A DNA stretch of 64,000 nucleotides from Hodarchaeum sp048886525 (GCA_048886525.1 JBHLKP010000001.1:1-64000); one strand, 5' to 3'; shown: positions 42,177 to 52,313, numbered from the stretch's first letter. Made by a program: numbers and translations. Notes: generated from the letters alone by a model not told the origin.

Positions 42177-43574
42177 TTACCATAATTTTCTTTCTAAATA
42201 CTTTGGTTGCCATTGATTTGTTGCTAATTTACCCCAGAAACGAATTGCTGATCCAGCATTTGGGAAAATATCTGAAAAGGTTTCGCCTAACTCTTTTCCA
42301 AATTTTGTTATGGATTTTTTGAGATTACAAGGTTTTGTGATCTCTTTTTCTAATCTCGAAGAAAAAATCTCAAATTCTTCTCTGGATGAGTTAGAAAGTA
42401 GAAGATAATCATTTAAATAATGATTCATTTCTCGACGAATTTTTTCAAGGGACGGCTGTTTCGGGGGTTTGCTAAAGTCATGTCTAAATAACTCCATATA
42501 GTTCAAAATTGGTTCGGAGGAATTGCAATCAGTTGATTGTTTAATCCTCAATATTATTCTGTACCAGTAGCTTACATTTTGCATCTTGTAGAAATTTATC
42601 CAGTGAACATATTCCTCTTTTGTGTTTCCTCTATAATACGCATCCAGTTCTACTGGTATTTTTTTAATCGCTACGACGTGACCTTTAAGATTTAACTCTT
42701 CAAATATTTCTCTCATTTCTTGAAGTAATACTGGTCGCTCTTCATTTCCTAAGGCGATATGGATTAATTGAAAAGTCCCTTCTGATGCTAAAATATTTGG
42801 AATGGAGGGAAAAACCTTTCTTATAACATCAAATCCATCAATTCCTCCATCATTATGCATTGAATCTTTATATCGAACTTCTGAAGGAGTTGGTAGGATA
42901 GGTAGATGTCCTATAATAAGATCAAATTTTCTGTTAATACCTGCTAGATCTTTAGTAATATCTCCATATTTGAATTCTATCCAATCGCACTTGTTCCAAG
43001 ATGCACTTAATTTTGCGGTTGCTATTGCATTTGGATTAAGATCAATGCCCAACATCGAATAAGATGGTCCTTGCCAAGACAATCCAAAAAGTTGGAAACC
43101 TGATCCTGTTGCAAGATCGAGAACTTTTTTGGGTGGTTCTATTACTCGAATATATTTCTGAAAGGTTAAGGATTCCGCTCCGAGATACACCTGTGGATCA
43201 CAAAATCGTGGAAAGGGAACAAGAATCAGATATTGATTCAAGGGGAAAATGCGAAACACAGAAAGGAATTCTCCTTTTTGTGTCTTTACTATCAACTGGG
43301 ATTGAATTAAGTTCTCTCTAAAGTTATTTGTGAAAATTTTCTTTATTTCATCCAAACTTAAAGCTCTATTGTTCGCGAAGAAATCTAGCAATAATTCTGT
43401 AATGGGATTTCCAAAAGCTAGTTTTTTTCTTGGAGCGTGAATAAACCCATAACCTTCAGCTAAGCGCTGGTAATATCCGGAAGTATATTCAAATTTCCAG
43501 AGAATTTTCCTTAGCGTATCTAAATCCCATTGGATATTCTCATAAGTTAATTCCTGAACATTAATTAAATCCAA
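42177..43574 (-). CDS. SAM-dependent methyltransferase (class I, HemK/PrmC-like core)
   Basis: 465 residues. An N-terminal region of about 140 residues precedes a Rossmann-type methyltransferase domain: VLDLATGSGFQLFGL (SAM motif I, near 149), MLGIDLNPNAIATA (motif II), WIEFKYGDITKDL and FDLIIGHLPILPTP (motif IV). Where HemK/PrmC enzymes have NPPY, this protein has GHLP, so glutamine methylation is doubtful. A C-terminal helical region of about 130 residues has no clear match. Its substrate is unknown; it could act on a protein, RNA or small molecule. Confidence 0.85.
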   Translation of the reverse strand: MDLINVQELTYENIQWDLDTLRKILWKFEYTSGYYQRLAEGYGFIHAPRKKLAFGNPITELLLDFFANNRALSLDEIKKIFTNNFRENLIQSQLIVKTQKGEFLSVFRIFPLNQYLILVPFPRFCDPQVYLGAESLTFQKYIRVIEPPKKVLDLATGSGFQLFGLSWQGPSYSMLGIDLNPNAIATAKLSASWNKCDWIEFKYGDITKDLAGINRKFDLIIGHLPILPTPSEVRYKDSMHNDGGIDGFDVIRKVFPSIPNILASEGTFQLIHIALGNEERPVLLQEMREIFEELNLKGHVVAIKKIPVELDAYYRGNTKEEYVHWINFYKMQNVSYWYRIILRIKQSTDCNSSEPILNYMELFRHDFSKPPKQPSLEKIRREMNHYLNDYLLLSNSSREEFEIFSSRLEKEITKPCNLKKSITKFGKELGETFSDIFPNAGSAIRFWGKLATNQWQPKYLERKLW

Positions 43575-44021
43575 ATTAATACCTCATTTCAAATCAATTT
43601 CCTAAATCCAATGTTATTAGATTTTAATATCTAAATTCTAAATATTTCAGTAATACCAAATCAACGGAGAAGATAAAAGGAAATTTTGTTTCTTCTTATT
43701 AAGATAAGCTATAATTTGTACCAAAAGCGGTGGAGAGATGAGTAATAAGCGTAATAGTGGCATTCAAATTTAGAATTACTTTAATATAAAAATGAACTAA
43801 GAACTCTTTTCCTGACATGTAGAAACTTCCTAGTCTTTTATTATTGGTGGATTAAAATTTTATTTAATTATGGTAATTATATTAGGTATCTGAAACACTT
43901 CTTAAACTGAAATCAATTTCCGTTAAATAAATTATTTGATAAGCCTCTCTAGCTCAAACGCTTACTTAATAACTGAATTTTTTATTGCCTCATAGTTTAA
44001 CAATTCATGTGTTGAAAGTGA
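43575..44021. other. Divergent intergenic region
   Basis: Separates the methyltransferase (minus) from the S9 peptidase (plus). A micro-frame of 11 codons at about 43738 follows a strong ribosome-site-like GGTGGAG and a TATA-like TATAATTT, but it is too short to call a gene. No other feature is visible. Confidence 0.35.
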
Positions 44022-45905
44022 ATGAGGCTTAGTTCTAAAGAATTTTTGAATGGTTTGCTTGATCTTCCAGTTGTGTACGATGCGAAGCGATCTCCAGATG
44101 GAAAGCATATTGCATTAAACATATTAAATATTTATTCAAATTTAGATGTGTTTCTTGTCGGTATTGATGACAAATCAAAGCTGGATACATTAACAAAAAC
44201 TATTGAAACTACTGTTTTTTATGATTGGTGGCCTGATTCTAAATCTATTCTTGTTGGAGAGGACAGAGGGGGAAACGAAAGAGTAACATTGTTTCGTGTA
44301 TATCTTGAAGAACCTCTGAAACTTTATCCTCTGACTAAAGCCTCTCCAGATTTTTATCTTAGAAGTCCCACAATCTCACCTGATGGTAAGATATTGTATT
44401 ATTTTGCCAATTATGATTTTAAGAAATCGAAAGAAACTGAAATATCTCATCTATTCAGTCATTCATTAAGTGATGAAGAAATAAATCTTTTAATTTCTCC
44501 CGAAAAACCTGCTTACAATGAAGGATTTCTTAATTTAGATGGAACTAGAATTTTATATTGTCGTTCTGATATAACTCCTGGAGGAATTCAATGGTGGGTA
44601 ATAAACACTGATGGGACGGATAATCAAGAAATTCTTAATTTTGGTCCCGAATCCAAAGTAGAAGCAAGTTGGCTACCAGATTCAGATCAGATTGTTTTTA
44701 TCACGGATACATTTAATGATGTAAAGCTAAAAAATCGATTAACAGGTATCTATTCTGTTCAAAAACAAACCATCAAATGGATAAACAAACTTGGAGAATC
44801 AATTGGTCCAGAACTCAGCTCACATGATTTTTCTGGCGCTTTTGTATCTAGATATGATCCTTCTACTTTAATTCTTTCTGAAGAGATTAAAGCAAGAAAG
44901 CAGGTTTATTTCTTTAACTTAAAAACTCAATCTATAATAAAATTCCCTAAAATCTCTGGAACAATTGTTCCTATTCAAAAATTAGAAAATGGAAGATGGT
45001 TATCTCAGTATTACGGATCTACACAACCTACAACATACGTTTCGATTTCTATTGAGAATATTTCAACTATTTCATCAGAGGATTTCACTTTACTTTTTAA
45101 TAATTTTTCGTTTTCTAAAGTCAGAAAACACAACTTAATTCAAGCTGAAGATTTTAATTGGATTTCTAGGGATGGAAAAGCTGTTCATGGATGGTTATAT
45201 AAGTCAGCGTTTCCAAATAACAAAGCTATTGTTTTCGTTCATGGTGGTCCTACATATCATTCAAGTGATGAGTTAAATGTAGAGATTCAATATTACGTTT
45301 CGCAAGGATTCAATGTTTTGGATCCTAATTATCGTGGATCTACTGGATATGGTACTGAATTTAGGGATAGCATAAAAAAGGAAGGTTGGGGAATGGCAGA
45401 ACAATTTGACATAGCTACTGGAGCTCATGCGATGATTGAAAGAGGATTTGCCACAGAAAATAAAATTGGTATTACTGGGACTAGTTATGGAGGATATTCC
45501 GCCTGGTGTTGTATTGCACATTTTTCTTCAATCTTTCGAGCTAGTGCTCCTGTGTGCGGAATGACTGATCTTATAGTGGATTATGAAACAACTAGACCTG
45601 ATTTGAAACCTTATAGTGCAGAAATGATGGGAGGAACACCCGAAGAGGTTCCCGAACGTTATCAACAAGCTAGTCCTATTAATTTTCTTAATAATATTAA
45701 AGGAAAAGTACTAATTGTTCAGGGTTTAAAGGATCCTAATGTAACTCCAGAAAATGTACGAGTAGTTGAAAATAAGCTAAAAATATATGGTATTAACTAT
45801 GAAAAGTTAGAATTTGATGATGAAGGACACGGAATCATCAGAAAGAGGAATAAACATAAAAAAATTTTAACCATAGCTACTTTCTTCGAAAAAAGTTTAA
45901 TTTAA
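44022..45905 (+). CDS. Prolyl-oligopeptidase family (S9) peptidase or acylaminoacyl peptidase
   Basis: 627 residues: an N-terminal seven-bladed propeller (segments such as SPDGKHIALNI and STYVSISIEN) and a C-terminal alpha/beta hydrolase. The catalytic triad is visible: Ser488 in GTSYGGYS, Asp571 in GLKDPNVTP and His603 in DEGHGI. The oxyanion loop is HGGPTYHSSDEL and the chain NYRGSTGYG matches the S9C branch. There is no signal peptide, so it should degrade small peptides in the cytoplasm. It starts at ATG 44022. The next gene is convergent. Confidence 0.94.
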   Translation: MRLSSKEFLNGLLDLPVVYDAKRSPDGKHIALNILNIYSNLDVFLVGIDDKSKLDTLTKTIETTVFYDWWPDSKSILVGEDRGGNERVTLFRVYLEEPLKLYPLTKASPDFYLRSPTISPDGKILYYFANYDFKKSKETEISHLFSHSLSDEEINLLISPEKPAYNEGFLNLDGTRILYCRSDITPGGIQWWVINTDGTDNQEILNFGPESKVEASWLPDSDQIVFITDTFNDVKLKNRLTGIYSVQKQTIKWINKLGESIGPELSSHDFSGAFVSRYDPSTLILSEEIKARKQVYFFNLKTQSIIKFPKISGTIVPIQKLENGRWLSQYYGSTQPTTYVSISIENISTISSEDFTLLFNNFSFSKVRKHNLIQAEDFNWISRDGKAVHGWLYKSAFPNNKAIVFVHGGPTYHSSDELNVEIQYYVSQGFNVLDPNYRGSTGYGTEFRDSIKKEGWGMAEQFDIATGAHAMIERGFATENKIGITGTSYGGYSAWCCIAHFSSIFRASAPVCGMTDLIVDYETTRPDLKPYSAEMMGGTPEEVPERYQQASPINFLNNIKGKVLIVQGLKDPNVTPENVRVVENKLKIYGINYEKLEFDDEGHGIIRKRNKHKKILTIATFFEKSLI

Positions 45906-46008
45906 TTAAACTTCTAATTGATTTACTGATATAATTGGATTTTTTAATTAAAACAAGTTGTCTTCTTTTATAGATTAATATCAATTAAGTATCTCCCTGA
46001 AGACAATC

Positions 46009-46028
46009 AAGACGATTCAGCTCGTCTT
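46009..46028. terminator. Hairpin between convergent genes
   Basis: AAGACGA (46009-46015) and TCGTCTT (46022-46028) form a perfect 7-bp GC-containing stem with a TTCAGC loop. It lies between the peptidase and the minus-strand MFS gene. No T run follows in either direction, so its strength as a terminator is unclear. Confidence 0.45.
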
Positions 46029-46079
46029 AAAATGATGTTCTTACTGAAAAAGTTTACCTAGATCATCGTTTACTCCTCA

Positions 46080-47333
46080 TTAATCTAATTTAGAAATTAA
46101 ATTCCTTCCTTTTGTTTCTTTCAAAAATTTATGAATAAATGATATACACGGCACTAGGCTGAGTGAGATTAACAGGAATGTGGCTCCTAATCCTATGAAT
46201 GGTATTAACACCGCAGCAATAACATGCCCGAAAGTTATACCAACTGCGTAAAAAAGGTTTCTCCATCCATTACCAGTGCCTCTTCTTTCGGTGGGAAAAT
46301 GTTCTAAACAGATTATTCGTGTAGATACATTCAACGCCCAAAATGAACCTGACACAATCATTGCACCGATTATTACAGATATTGTTGATTCTATCAAGAC
46401 TAGAATAACACCAGCAGGTAATAATATAATGAATATTATTGAAGTATTCTTTCTTCCGATATAATCAAGCATTGCACCTGTTATTGCGTAACATGTGATA
46501 GCAGCTATTCCCATTAAAAATATTACTGTAGATACGAAATCTGGGTCATACTCTCGATCTATCATCAAATATGTCTCACCTAGACTTAAAAAGATATAAT
46601 TTACACCTAATACAAAGCCTAATCCCATTATAACCAAAAAATAATGTTTTGATTCTTTCTCAAGAAATGGCTTGATAAGATCTTTGCTAGATGTTCGTTC
46701 AAGGGTTGAAGAGTGCGTATTGGTGTGTTTTTCGGTATTTTTCTCCTTAAGTCTCTCAAAAGCTTGTGTTTCTTTCATAAATAAAGTTAAGAATGCCGTA
46801 GGTATTGCAAGTACCCCAAACCAAGTCATAGCTCGCCATCCGTAATTTTCAACAAAGGCCGATCGTAATATGGGAATGATTAATGTAGCTACTGCCCCTA
46901 CTATCAAAATTAGATTAATAATTTTCCCTCTATGCTTTTCACTCTCTTCTGCTATAACTATTGCCCAAATATCAGAGCTAAACCAGATAAATAACAAAAA
47001 CAGATAAAGGGTGAATTCTATTGATGTTTGACAAAAATTCAATAGAAATGAAGTAAATCCCATCCCAAACAGCACTACGAAGATCATTGGTTTTCTTCCT
47101 AATTTATCTGCAAGTACTTGGTTGAAAAACACAAAGTACGTCCCTATTGAGGCAATAGCTATAAAGAATGAATACAAAGATTGATCTCCCAAAAATAAAT
47201 CATCTATTACATATGAACTGATTGTTGGCCAGAAAAGGGTTGTATAAGTGTCGAAAAATTCATTGCACATAAGAAATATTATTAGGAAAAGGAAGTACAT
47301 TGAGGTATAATTGTTTTTCTGCATTTTTTCCAC
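46080..47333 (-). CDS. MFS transporter
   Basis: 417 residues with 12 predicted membrane helices. The signature loops are in place: ADKLGRKPMIF after helix 2 and YIGRKNTSIIFI after helix 8. A charged central loop (about 195-220) is rich in Glu, Lys and Ser. It belongs to the sugar-transporter-like or general MFS group; the substrate is not readable. It shares no clear similarity with the first MFS protein of the window beyond the fold, and it lacks a PhoU-like extension. It is transcribed alone, convergent with the peptidase gene. Confidence 0.9.
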   Translation of the reverse strand: MEKMQKNNYTSMYFLFLIIFLMCNEFFDTYTTLFWPTISSYVIDDLFLGDQSLYSFFIAIASIGTYFVFFNQVLADKLGRKPMIFVVLFGMGFTSFLLNFCQTSIEFTLYLFLLFIWFSSDIWAIVIAEESEKHRGKIINLILIVGAVATLIIPILRSAFVENYGWRAMTWFGVLAIPTAFLTLFMKETQAFERLKEKNTEKHTNTHSSTLERTSSKDLIKPFLEKESKHYFLVIMGLGFVLGVNYIFLSLGETYLMIDREYDPDFVSTVIFLMGIAAITCYAITGAMLDYIGRKNTSIIFIILLPAGVILVLIESTISVIIGAMIVSGSFWALNVSTRIICLEHFPTERRGTGNGWRNLFYAVGITFGHVIAAVLIPFIGLGATFLLISLSLVPCISFIHKFLKETKGRNLISKLD

Positions 47334-47704
47334 AAAATTACATCCTAGGGATTATTTTTTTGATTTTATTAAAGTATTTATTGGTCTATGAGAATTTAAC
47401 ATTAGAAGCCATCTACATTTTATGAATTTATCAAAGTTATTTCTCTCAAACTTAAAAACTGGTATTAAGATGGATTAGGATCCTTTCCAAGTATTTTAAC
47501 CTTTTCTGAGAAATCCTTCAAAGCTCTTATTGCCACAATTAATCACTTTGTTGTCAATATTTCTACGATTCAAGCGTTTGTTATATTAAATTGGGTTGAC
47601 AATTTTGAAATGGATCAATAAATTGATGAACTCAAACATAAAAGACATCCAAATCGTACAATCAACAAGAGTAAGTTATCTTAAACATCAAAGAGGAAAA
47701 TGAT
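47334..47704. other. Divergent intergenic region
   Basis: Between the MFS gene (minus) and the GNAT gene (plus). AGAGG about 9 bases before 47705 is the ribosome site of the GNAT gene. No gene or clear repeat is visible. Confidence 0.35.
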
Positions 47705-48475
47705 TTGGATCAAAGCGACTTTAAAATTATTAATATCACTCCTGAAACAGTAAGTAAATATGATTTATTCTGCTATAAATCAAAAAAAAAGGAACCAGGA
47801 TACGAAAGAAAACTCAAATGGTTTTCTAAGCATTTTAAAGAGGGATTACGTATTAAATTACTCTTGGTAAGAGAAAAGAAAGGATTTACATCAAGAGGTT
47901 TCATTGAGTATATTCCTGGAGAATTTACATGGAGAGGGATTGAAGCAAAAGGGTATATGGTAATTCATTGTTTGTGGGTTGTGGGGAGAAATAAAGGAAA
48001 GGGTTATGGTACCAAACTTATTAATGAGTGTATCAATGATGCTCAAGAAATGAATGGTGTTGCAGTTGTAACATCGGAAAAAACATGGTTGTCAAGTAAA
48101 AGCATTTTCATAAAGAATGGATTTAAAAAAGTGGGGACAGTTTTGTCAGACTTTGACTTATTTGTCAAAAGATTTAATGAAAATGCCTCATTTCCAAAGT
48201 TCAAGATGCACCAACCAGTGTCAAACAAAGATTTAAATGGCTTTATTATATATAAATCAGACCAATGTCCTTACACTTATGCTTCGATGAGAGAAATTGA
48301 AGAATATGCTATCGATAAGGGCATTTCTTTACAGATAAAAAGTATCACAAATTCTAAAGAAGCCCAAGCTGTTCCTCATCCCTATGGAACCTATTGTATA
48401 TTTTTAAATGGCAAATTATTATCTTATAGGCCTGTTGGTAAGAGATTTCTATTAGAATTGGAACACAAGAGCTAG
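47705..48475 (+). CDS. GNAT acetyltransferase with C-terminal YoaP-like domain
   Basis: 256 residues. The N-terminal 145 form a GNAT acetyl-CoA-dependent transferase; the acetyl-CoA loop is RNKGKGYGTKLINE and the later strand is FIKNGFKKVGTVLSDFDL. The C-terminal part (about 160-256) has a Cys-containing SDQCPYTY and ends with PHPYGTYCIFLNGKLLSYRPVG, matching the YoaP domain, which looks thioredoxin-like. YoaP-type proteins are poorly studied. The start is TTG at 47705, after AGAGGAAAA. The acetylated substrate is unknown. Confidence 0.86.
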   Translation: MDQSDFKIINITPETVSKYDLFCYKSKKKEPGYERKLKWFSKHFKEGLRIKLLLVREKKGFTSRGFIEYIPGEFTWRGIEAKGYMVIHCLWVVGRNKGKGYGTKLINECINDAQEMNGVAVVTSEKTWLSSKSIFIKNGFKKVGTVLSDFDLFVKRFNENASFPKFKMHQPVSNKDLNGFIIYKSDQCPYTYASMREIEEYAIDKGISLQIKSITNSKEAQAVPHPYGTYCIFLNGKLLSYRPVGKRFLLELEHKS

Positions 48476-48496
48476 AAGTATTCACTCTCAGCCAGT

Positions 48497-48538
48497 ACTA
48501 ATAAAACTCCCTTTTCTTTATTGAGAAAAATTATTAGT
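48497..48538 (+). terminator. Nested hairpin after the GNAT gene
   Basis: ACTAATAA (48497-48504) pairs with TTATTAGT (48531-48538), and inside it TTTTCT pairs with AGAAAA. It could stop transcription of the GNAT gene and lies between convergent genes. AT-rich pairing makes it modest in strength. Confidence 0.35.
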
Positions 48539-48762
48539 GCAAAGAGATTCACGTAGAAGACGATTAAAACAAAAATCATTGAGTTAAAAAGTGTATCAAT
48601 ATATTCTTCTAATACCAAGATTGAGAGTATCGTTTTTCACAAACCAAATATTTTCAGAGCCAGCTCCAAATGAGTTCTTTTATCCTATTAATACTAATCC
48701 CTTATCCATGGTTTGGATGAGGGTATAAGCTTGTTCAATTGTTTAAGTGGTGAAATTATTTC

Positions 48763-49680
48763 TTAAACAAAGAATATTGATGTCATAATCTCGTTAAAGT
48801 TGTTGATAAATACTGATAGATGACCCTCATCTTGATAAAATTTGGTTTTACAGTTTGGGATTCGCTGGCTCATTTCTCGTGCCATTGAAATAGGAACATT
48901 TGTGTCTAATTCACCATGAAATAGGAAAACTTTTGTTTCACGTGGAATTTCTTCTAATTTAAATCCCCAAGGCGTAGCAAACAATTTGAAATCATGAGCG
49001 GGTCCTTTAGAACCTTGACAGAATGCCTCAATGGTTTTGATGATCATTCGGTTTAATACTAGTGGATTTAGAATCTCTTTGTCGGGAGTAGGAAGGCTTT
49101 CGTATATTTTTTGAAAATTGCTTTCCCACCATATTTTGTTTTCCGCTTTTGCATTTCGACCCATTAGAAACCACAATAAAAAATGAGATACCAAAGGGAA
49201 GTGTCGTGCTATAAAAAGCTGGTTTCTGCTGCGTGAATTCATACCAGTCTTATCAAATTCATAAGGACCTAATCCAGAAACAACAGCACAGCTGATAAGA
49301 CGTTCAGCGGGGATTTTATAAGCACATGCGAGTGCGTATGGACCACCACCGCTTCCTCCCATTACTACAAATTTTTGTTCATCTAATCCTAGTTCTTCAG
49401 CTAATTCTAAGATATCATCAGGAAGATCGAGGATTCTACGATCAGGTTGATAATCTGAAAGGCCCATGCCTGGACGATCAATGCAGATAAATCTTATGCC
49501 TAAATCTGTTGTTTTTTGTTCTTTACCAAAAGCAGCCTCTAAACGGCTTCCCAGATTTCCGTGAAAATAAAAAACTGGCTTTCCATGTGTATTTCCATAT
49601 TCTGTGTACCCTAATCGGCGTCCGTTTGACAATAACATAACTCTAGAATCCATATTCTCTTCATTATTCATTTGAAACAT
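48763..49680 (-). CDS. Alpha/beta hydrolase
   Basis: 305 residues of the alpha/beta hydrolase fold. The oxyanion HG lies at 40-41 (FYFHGNLGSR), the nucleophile Ser110 in GGSGGGPYA, an acidic residue in FHGELDTNVP, and His287 in DEGHLSVF, giving a complete triad. IDRPGMGLSDYQPDRRILD is the usual segment after the first strands. No signal peptide is visible. Ester or lactone hydrolysis is likely, but the substrate is unknown. The gene is isolated, with the CoA-transferase gene divergent upstream. Confidence 0.92.
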   Translation of the reverse strand: MFQMNNEENMDSRVMLLSNGRRLGYTEYGNTHGKPVFYFHGNLGSRLEAAFGKEQKTTDLGIRFICIDRPGMGLSDYQPDRRILDLPDDILELAEELGLDEQKFVVMGGSGGGPYALACAYKIPAERLISCAVVSGLGPYEFDKTGMNSRSRNQLFIARHFPLVSHFLLWFLMGRNAKAENKIWWESNFQKIYESLPTPDKEILNPLVLNRMIIKTIEAFCQGSKGPAHDFKLFATPWGFKLEEIPRETKVFLFHGELDTNVPISMAREMSQRIPNCKTKFYQDEGHLSVFINNFNEIMTSIFFV

Positions 49681-49902
49681 TCCTTCAGGTAGTATTTCTT
49701 TTTTCTACAATTGAATGTCAATTCTTCAATTCAGAATTATCGTCATTTTAATTTGCTTAACGTCTTAATTGACGGAATATTTTTTATTCTTCCCTTTTTT
49801 AAAATTGAGTTACTTAATCTTGAATTACAAAAGGACTACTTAACATATTAGCTGGATTTTTAGGCGTTATTTATTGATTAAATTGAGAAAAAGTGGTAGA
49901 AA

Positions 49903-51090
49903 ATGAAGATATTCAAAAATTTACGAATTATTGATGTATCACATTTCATTTCAGGGCCTTGGTCAACGTCTTTCTTTGCTCATCAAGGTGCTGATGTAAT
50001 AAAGGTAGAACCTCCTCCTTTTGGGGATTCATTTAGGCTCTTTACCTTTTTTGATCAAGAAATATTTCCACTTTTTTCCATTTTGAATAATAATAAGCGT
50101 TCGATAACCCTAAATCTCCGAAAAGCCCAAGCGCAAGAAATTTTCAAAAAATTAGTAGAAATTTCAGATGTTGTGGTTGATAACCTAGTTGTTGGAACGA
50201 TGGAGAGATGGGGTTTGGGGTATGATAGTTTGCAGAAAATTAAACCTGACATTATCTATATGTCAATTAGTGGTTTTGGACGAACTGGGTTAGAGTCTTA
50301 TATATCCAAACCATCATTCGATCTCATTACACAAGCCTCCAGCGGTGTATTAAATGCCATGCATGTTAAAGAAGCACCTGGACTTCCTATCGCGGATTAT
50401 AGTGCTGGGCATGTTGCTGCGATAGCGATTGCTTCTGCTTTATATCACCGAGAGCGAACAGGGGAAGGCCAGCTAATAGATCTCTCGATGCAGGATTTAA
50501 TGTTTTCAATTAATATACGAGCACATGCAAGAGAATTTCTTTCACGAATATCTAAGATTAGTGATGTGTCGAGAATTTTACCGATTTACAACCAATATCC
50601 TACAAAAGATGATCAAAAAATAGTTATTGTTGTACTTACTGAGCCCCAATGGCAGAGATTCTGCGCATATGTACTAAAAAAGCCTGAAATGCTGGAAGAT
50701 CCGCGTTTTGAGACTCCTATCTCACGTTTTGATTATATCGACGTGTTAGATGAAATTGTTACAGAATATACGTTAAATAAAAATCAAAAAGAGGCTATTC
50801 GTGAACTTGAAAGTTATAGAATTCCCTGTAGTCAAGTACAGACGTTAGACGATGTCCGAAGTCATCCACAATTAAATGCACGAGGATCTTTGAATAACAG
50901 TTTTGATTTTTCACGATATAATGTTCGGAAAGCAACTATGCCTAATCCAATCATTCGATATAGTAAAACACCAGGGGAATTGACTTCTTCTGCTCCAGAA
51001 CTTGGAATTCATACGAAAGAAATACTAAGCGAGTTATTGGGTTATAGTGAAGAAGAAGTGAAACAATTTGAAGATCAAAGAATAATTTAA
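49903..51090 (+). CDS. Family III CoA-transferase (CaiB/BaiF type)
   Basis: 395 residues, the normal length. The start LRIIDVSHFISGPWSTSFFAHQGADVIKVEPP is characteristic, followed by NKRSITLNLR, the catalytic Asp165 in IADYSAGH and GEGQLIDLSMQDLMF. These enzymes move CoA between carboxylic acids through a glutamyl- or aspartyl-type anhydride intermediate, often in fatty-acid, bile-acid or carnitine metabolism. No acyl-CoA partner gene is adjacent, so its acid cannot be named. Confidence 0.94.
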   Translation: MKIFKNLRIIDVSHFISGPWSTSFFAHQGADVIKVEPPPFGDSFRLFTFFDQEIFPLFSILNNNKRSITLNLRKAQAQEIFKKLVEISDVVVDNLVVGTMERWGLGYDSLQKIKPDIIYMSISGFGRTGLESYISKPSFDLITQASSGVLNAMHVKEAPGLPIADYSAGHVAAIAIASALYHRERTGEGQLIDLSMQDLMFSINIRAHAREFLSRISKISDVSRILPIYNQYPTKDDQKIVIVVLTEPQWQRFCAYVLKKPEMLEDPRFETPISRFDYIDVLDEIVTEYTLNKNQKEAIRELESYRIPCSQVQTLDDVRSHPQLNARGSLNNSFDFSRYNVRKATMPNPIIRYSKTPGELTSSAPELGIHTKEILSELLGYSEEEVKQFEDQRII

Positions 51091-51168
51091 ATTCTAATAA
51101 TTACTTAATAATTACATTCAAAAAGAATTAGGAGATTTTTCAATTTATGTATGATCTTAACACTGGGT

Positions 51169-51176
51169 ATATAAAC
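51169..51176 (+). promoter_or_regulatory. TATA-like box of the first radical SAM gene
   Basis: TATATAAA lies 53 bases before the TTG start at 51229. Transcription should start near 51200, leaving a short leader with AAAGG as ribosome site. Confidence 0.5.
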
Positions 51177-51228
51177 CAAGATTGACATAGATCGGTTAAA
51201 TTATGTATTATTTTTAAATTAAAGGAAA

Positions 51229-52245
51229 TTGGTTCGGTTAATGGGATTTAAGGATCTTGAAAACTGTAAATTGTGTGCTTGGGGATGTGGAGTCGACCGA
51301 TTAACAGGAGAGCAAGGAGTTTGTATGATGGGCCTCCCCGAAGTGGCAAGTTGTCAATTACACCCAGCTCCCCCGCAATCATACACAATTTTCACAGCAG
51401 GTTGTAATTTTCGTTGTCTTAATTGTCAAAATTGGCAGATTGCGCATTATCCTTGTATTAAAATACCAGTCCAAGGACTACTGGATCCAGGTACAATTGC
51501 TCATAATGGAGTAAAAGCAATACATTCCTTCGGTGGGCAATTAATTGGAGCAGACCGAATATTTTTTAGTGGAGGATCGCCTACAGTTTCACTTCCTTGG
51601 ATTGAAGATGTAGTTGCTCAGGTTAAGCTCCTTGATCCTGAAATTAAGGTAAATTTTGATACAAATGGATTTCCATCTCAGAAAAGTTTTCAGCGTATTT
51701 TATCTTTCTCGGATTCAATTACATTTGACTTTAAAGCATTCAACGATGAAGTTCATAGATCATTAACAGGAGCTCCTGTTGAACCTGTATTACGTAATGC
51801 CGAAGTAATGGCCAAAAATTTTGACCGATTATGGGAATTTCGCGTTCTTATTATTCCATCAATAGTAGATCTTCCAGAGATTCAAGCGATAATTGAGTTC
51901 CTAGTAGATTTGAACGAAAGTTTACCTATTTGCTTTCTAGCTTTTCGTCCTAATTACTGTCTAGAATCTCTGCCTGGAGCTTCTAGAAAATTAATGGAAG
52001 AGGCAGTTATCCTAGCACAAAAACATGGAATGTCATCAGTTAAATGGTCTGGTTTTACAGATATTCCTGGTAAAATTATCAAACCTCCTACTAGTCATTC
52101 TAAGGTATTTCACCATGAACAAGCTGCAATAGCAGCTCACTACTCACAATTAGCTGGTTGTAGACGTACTAAACGTATGTGTGGAAAGTGTGAATTTCAA
52201 AACTCATGTAAATTAAAGCCATATTTACCTACTCGAAGTAGATAG
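51229..52245 (+). CDS. PflA-like radical SAM protein
   Basis: 338 residues. The iron-sulfur motif is Cys59-x3-Cys63-x2-Cys66 in AGCNFRCLNCQNW. It follows a Cys-rich start (NCKLCAWGCGVDRLTGEQGVC) and precedes a Cys-containing end (CGKCEFQNSC) that may bind extra iron or zinc. FFSGGSPTVSLPW and NFDTNGFPSQ are standard radical SAM strands. It belongs to the PflA-activase-like set with N-terminal cysteines (the AmmeMemoRadiSam-type and similar proteins). Its reaction is unknown. The start could be TTG 51229 or ATG 51241. A second, related protein is encoded at 53496. Confidence 0.87.
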   Translation: MVRLMGFKDLENCKLCAWGCGVDRLTGEQGVCMMGLPEVASCQLHPAPPQSYTIFTAGCNFRCLNCQNWQIAHYPCIKIPVQGLLDPGTIAHNGVKAIHSFGGQLIGADRIFFSGGSPTVSLPWIEDVVAQVKLLDPEIKVNFDTNGFPSQKSFQRILSFSDSITFDFKAFNDEVHRSLTGAPVEPVLRNAEVMAKNFDRLWEFRVLIIPSIVDLPEIQAIIEFLVDLNESLPICFLAFRPNYCLESLPGASRKLMEEAVILAQKHGMSSVKWSGFTDIPGKIIKPPTSHSKVFHHEQAAIAAHYSQLAGCRRTKRMCGKCEFQNSCKLKPYLPTRSR

Positions 52246-52313
52246 AAAAGTATGATTAAAACCAAGAACAGACCTTACAAGTAAGAACAAATCCTTGGAA
52301 TGATTTATTCGCA

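Noticed and set aside
43738..43785. 11-codon micro-frame with a strong ribosome-site-like GGTGGAG
   Set aside because: Too short to separate from chance and has no conserved content.
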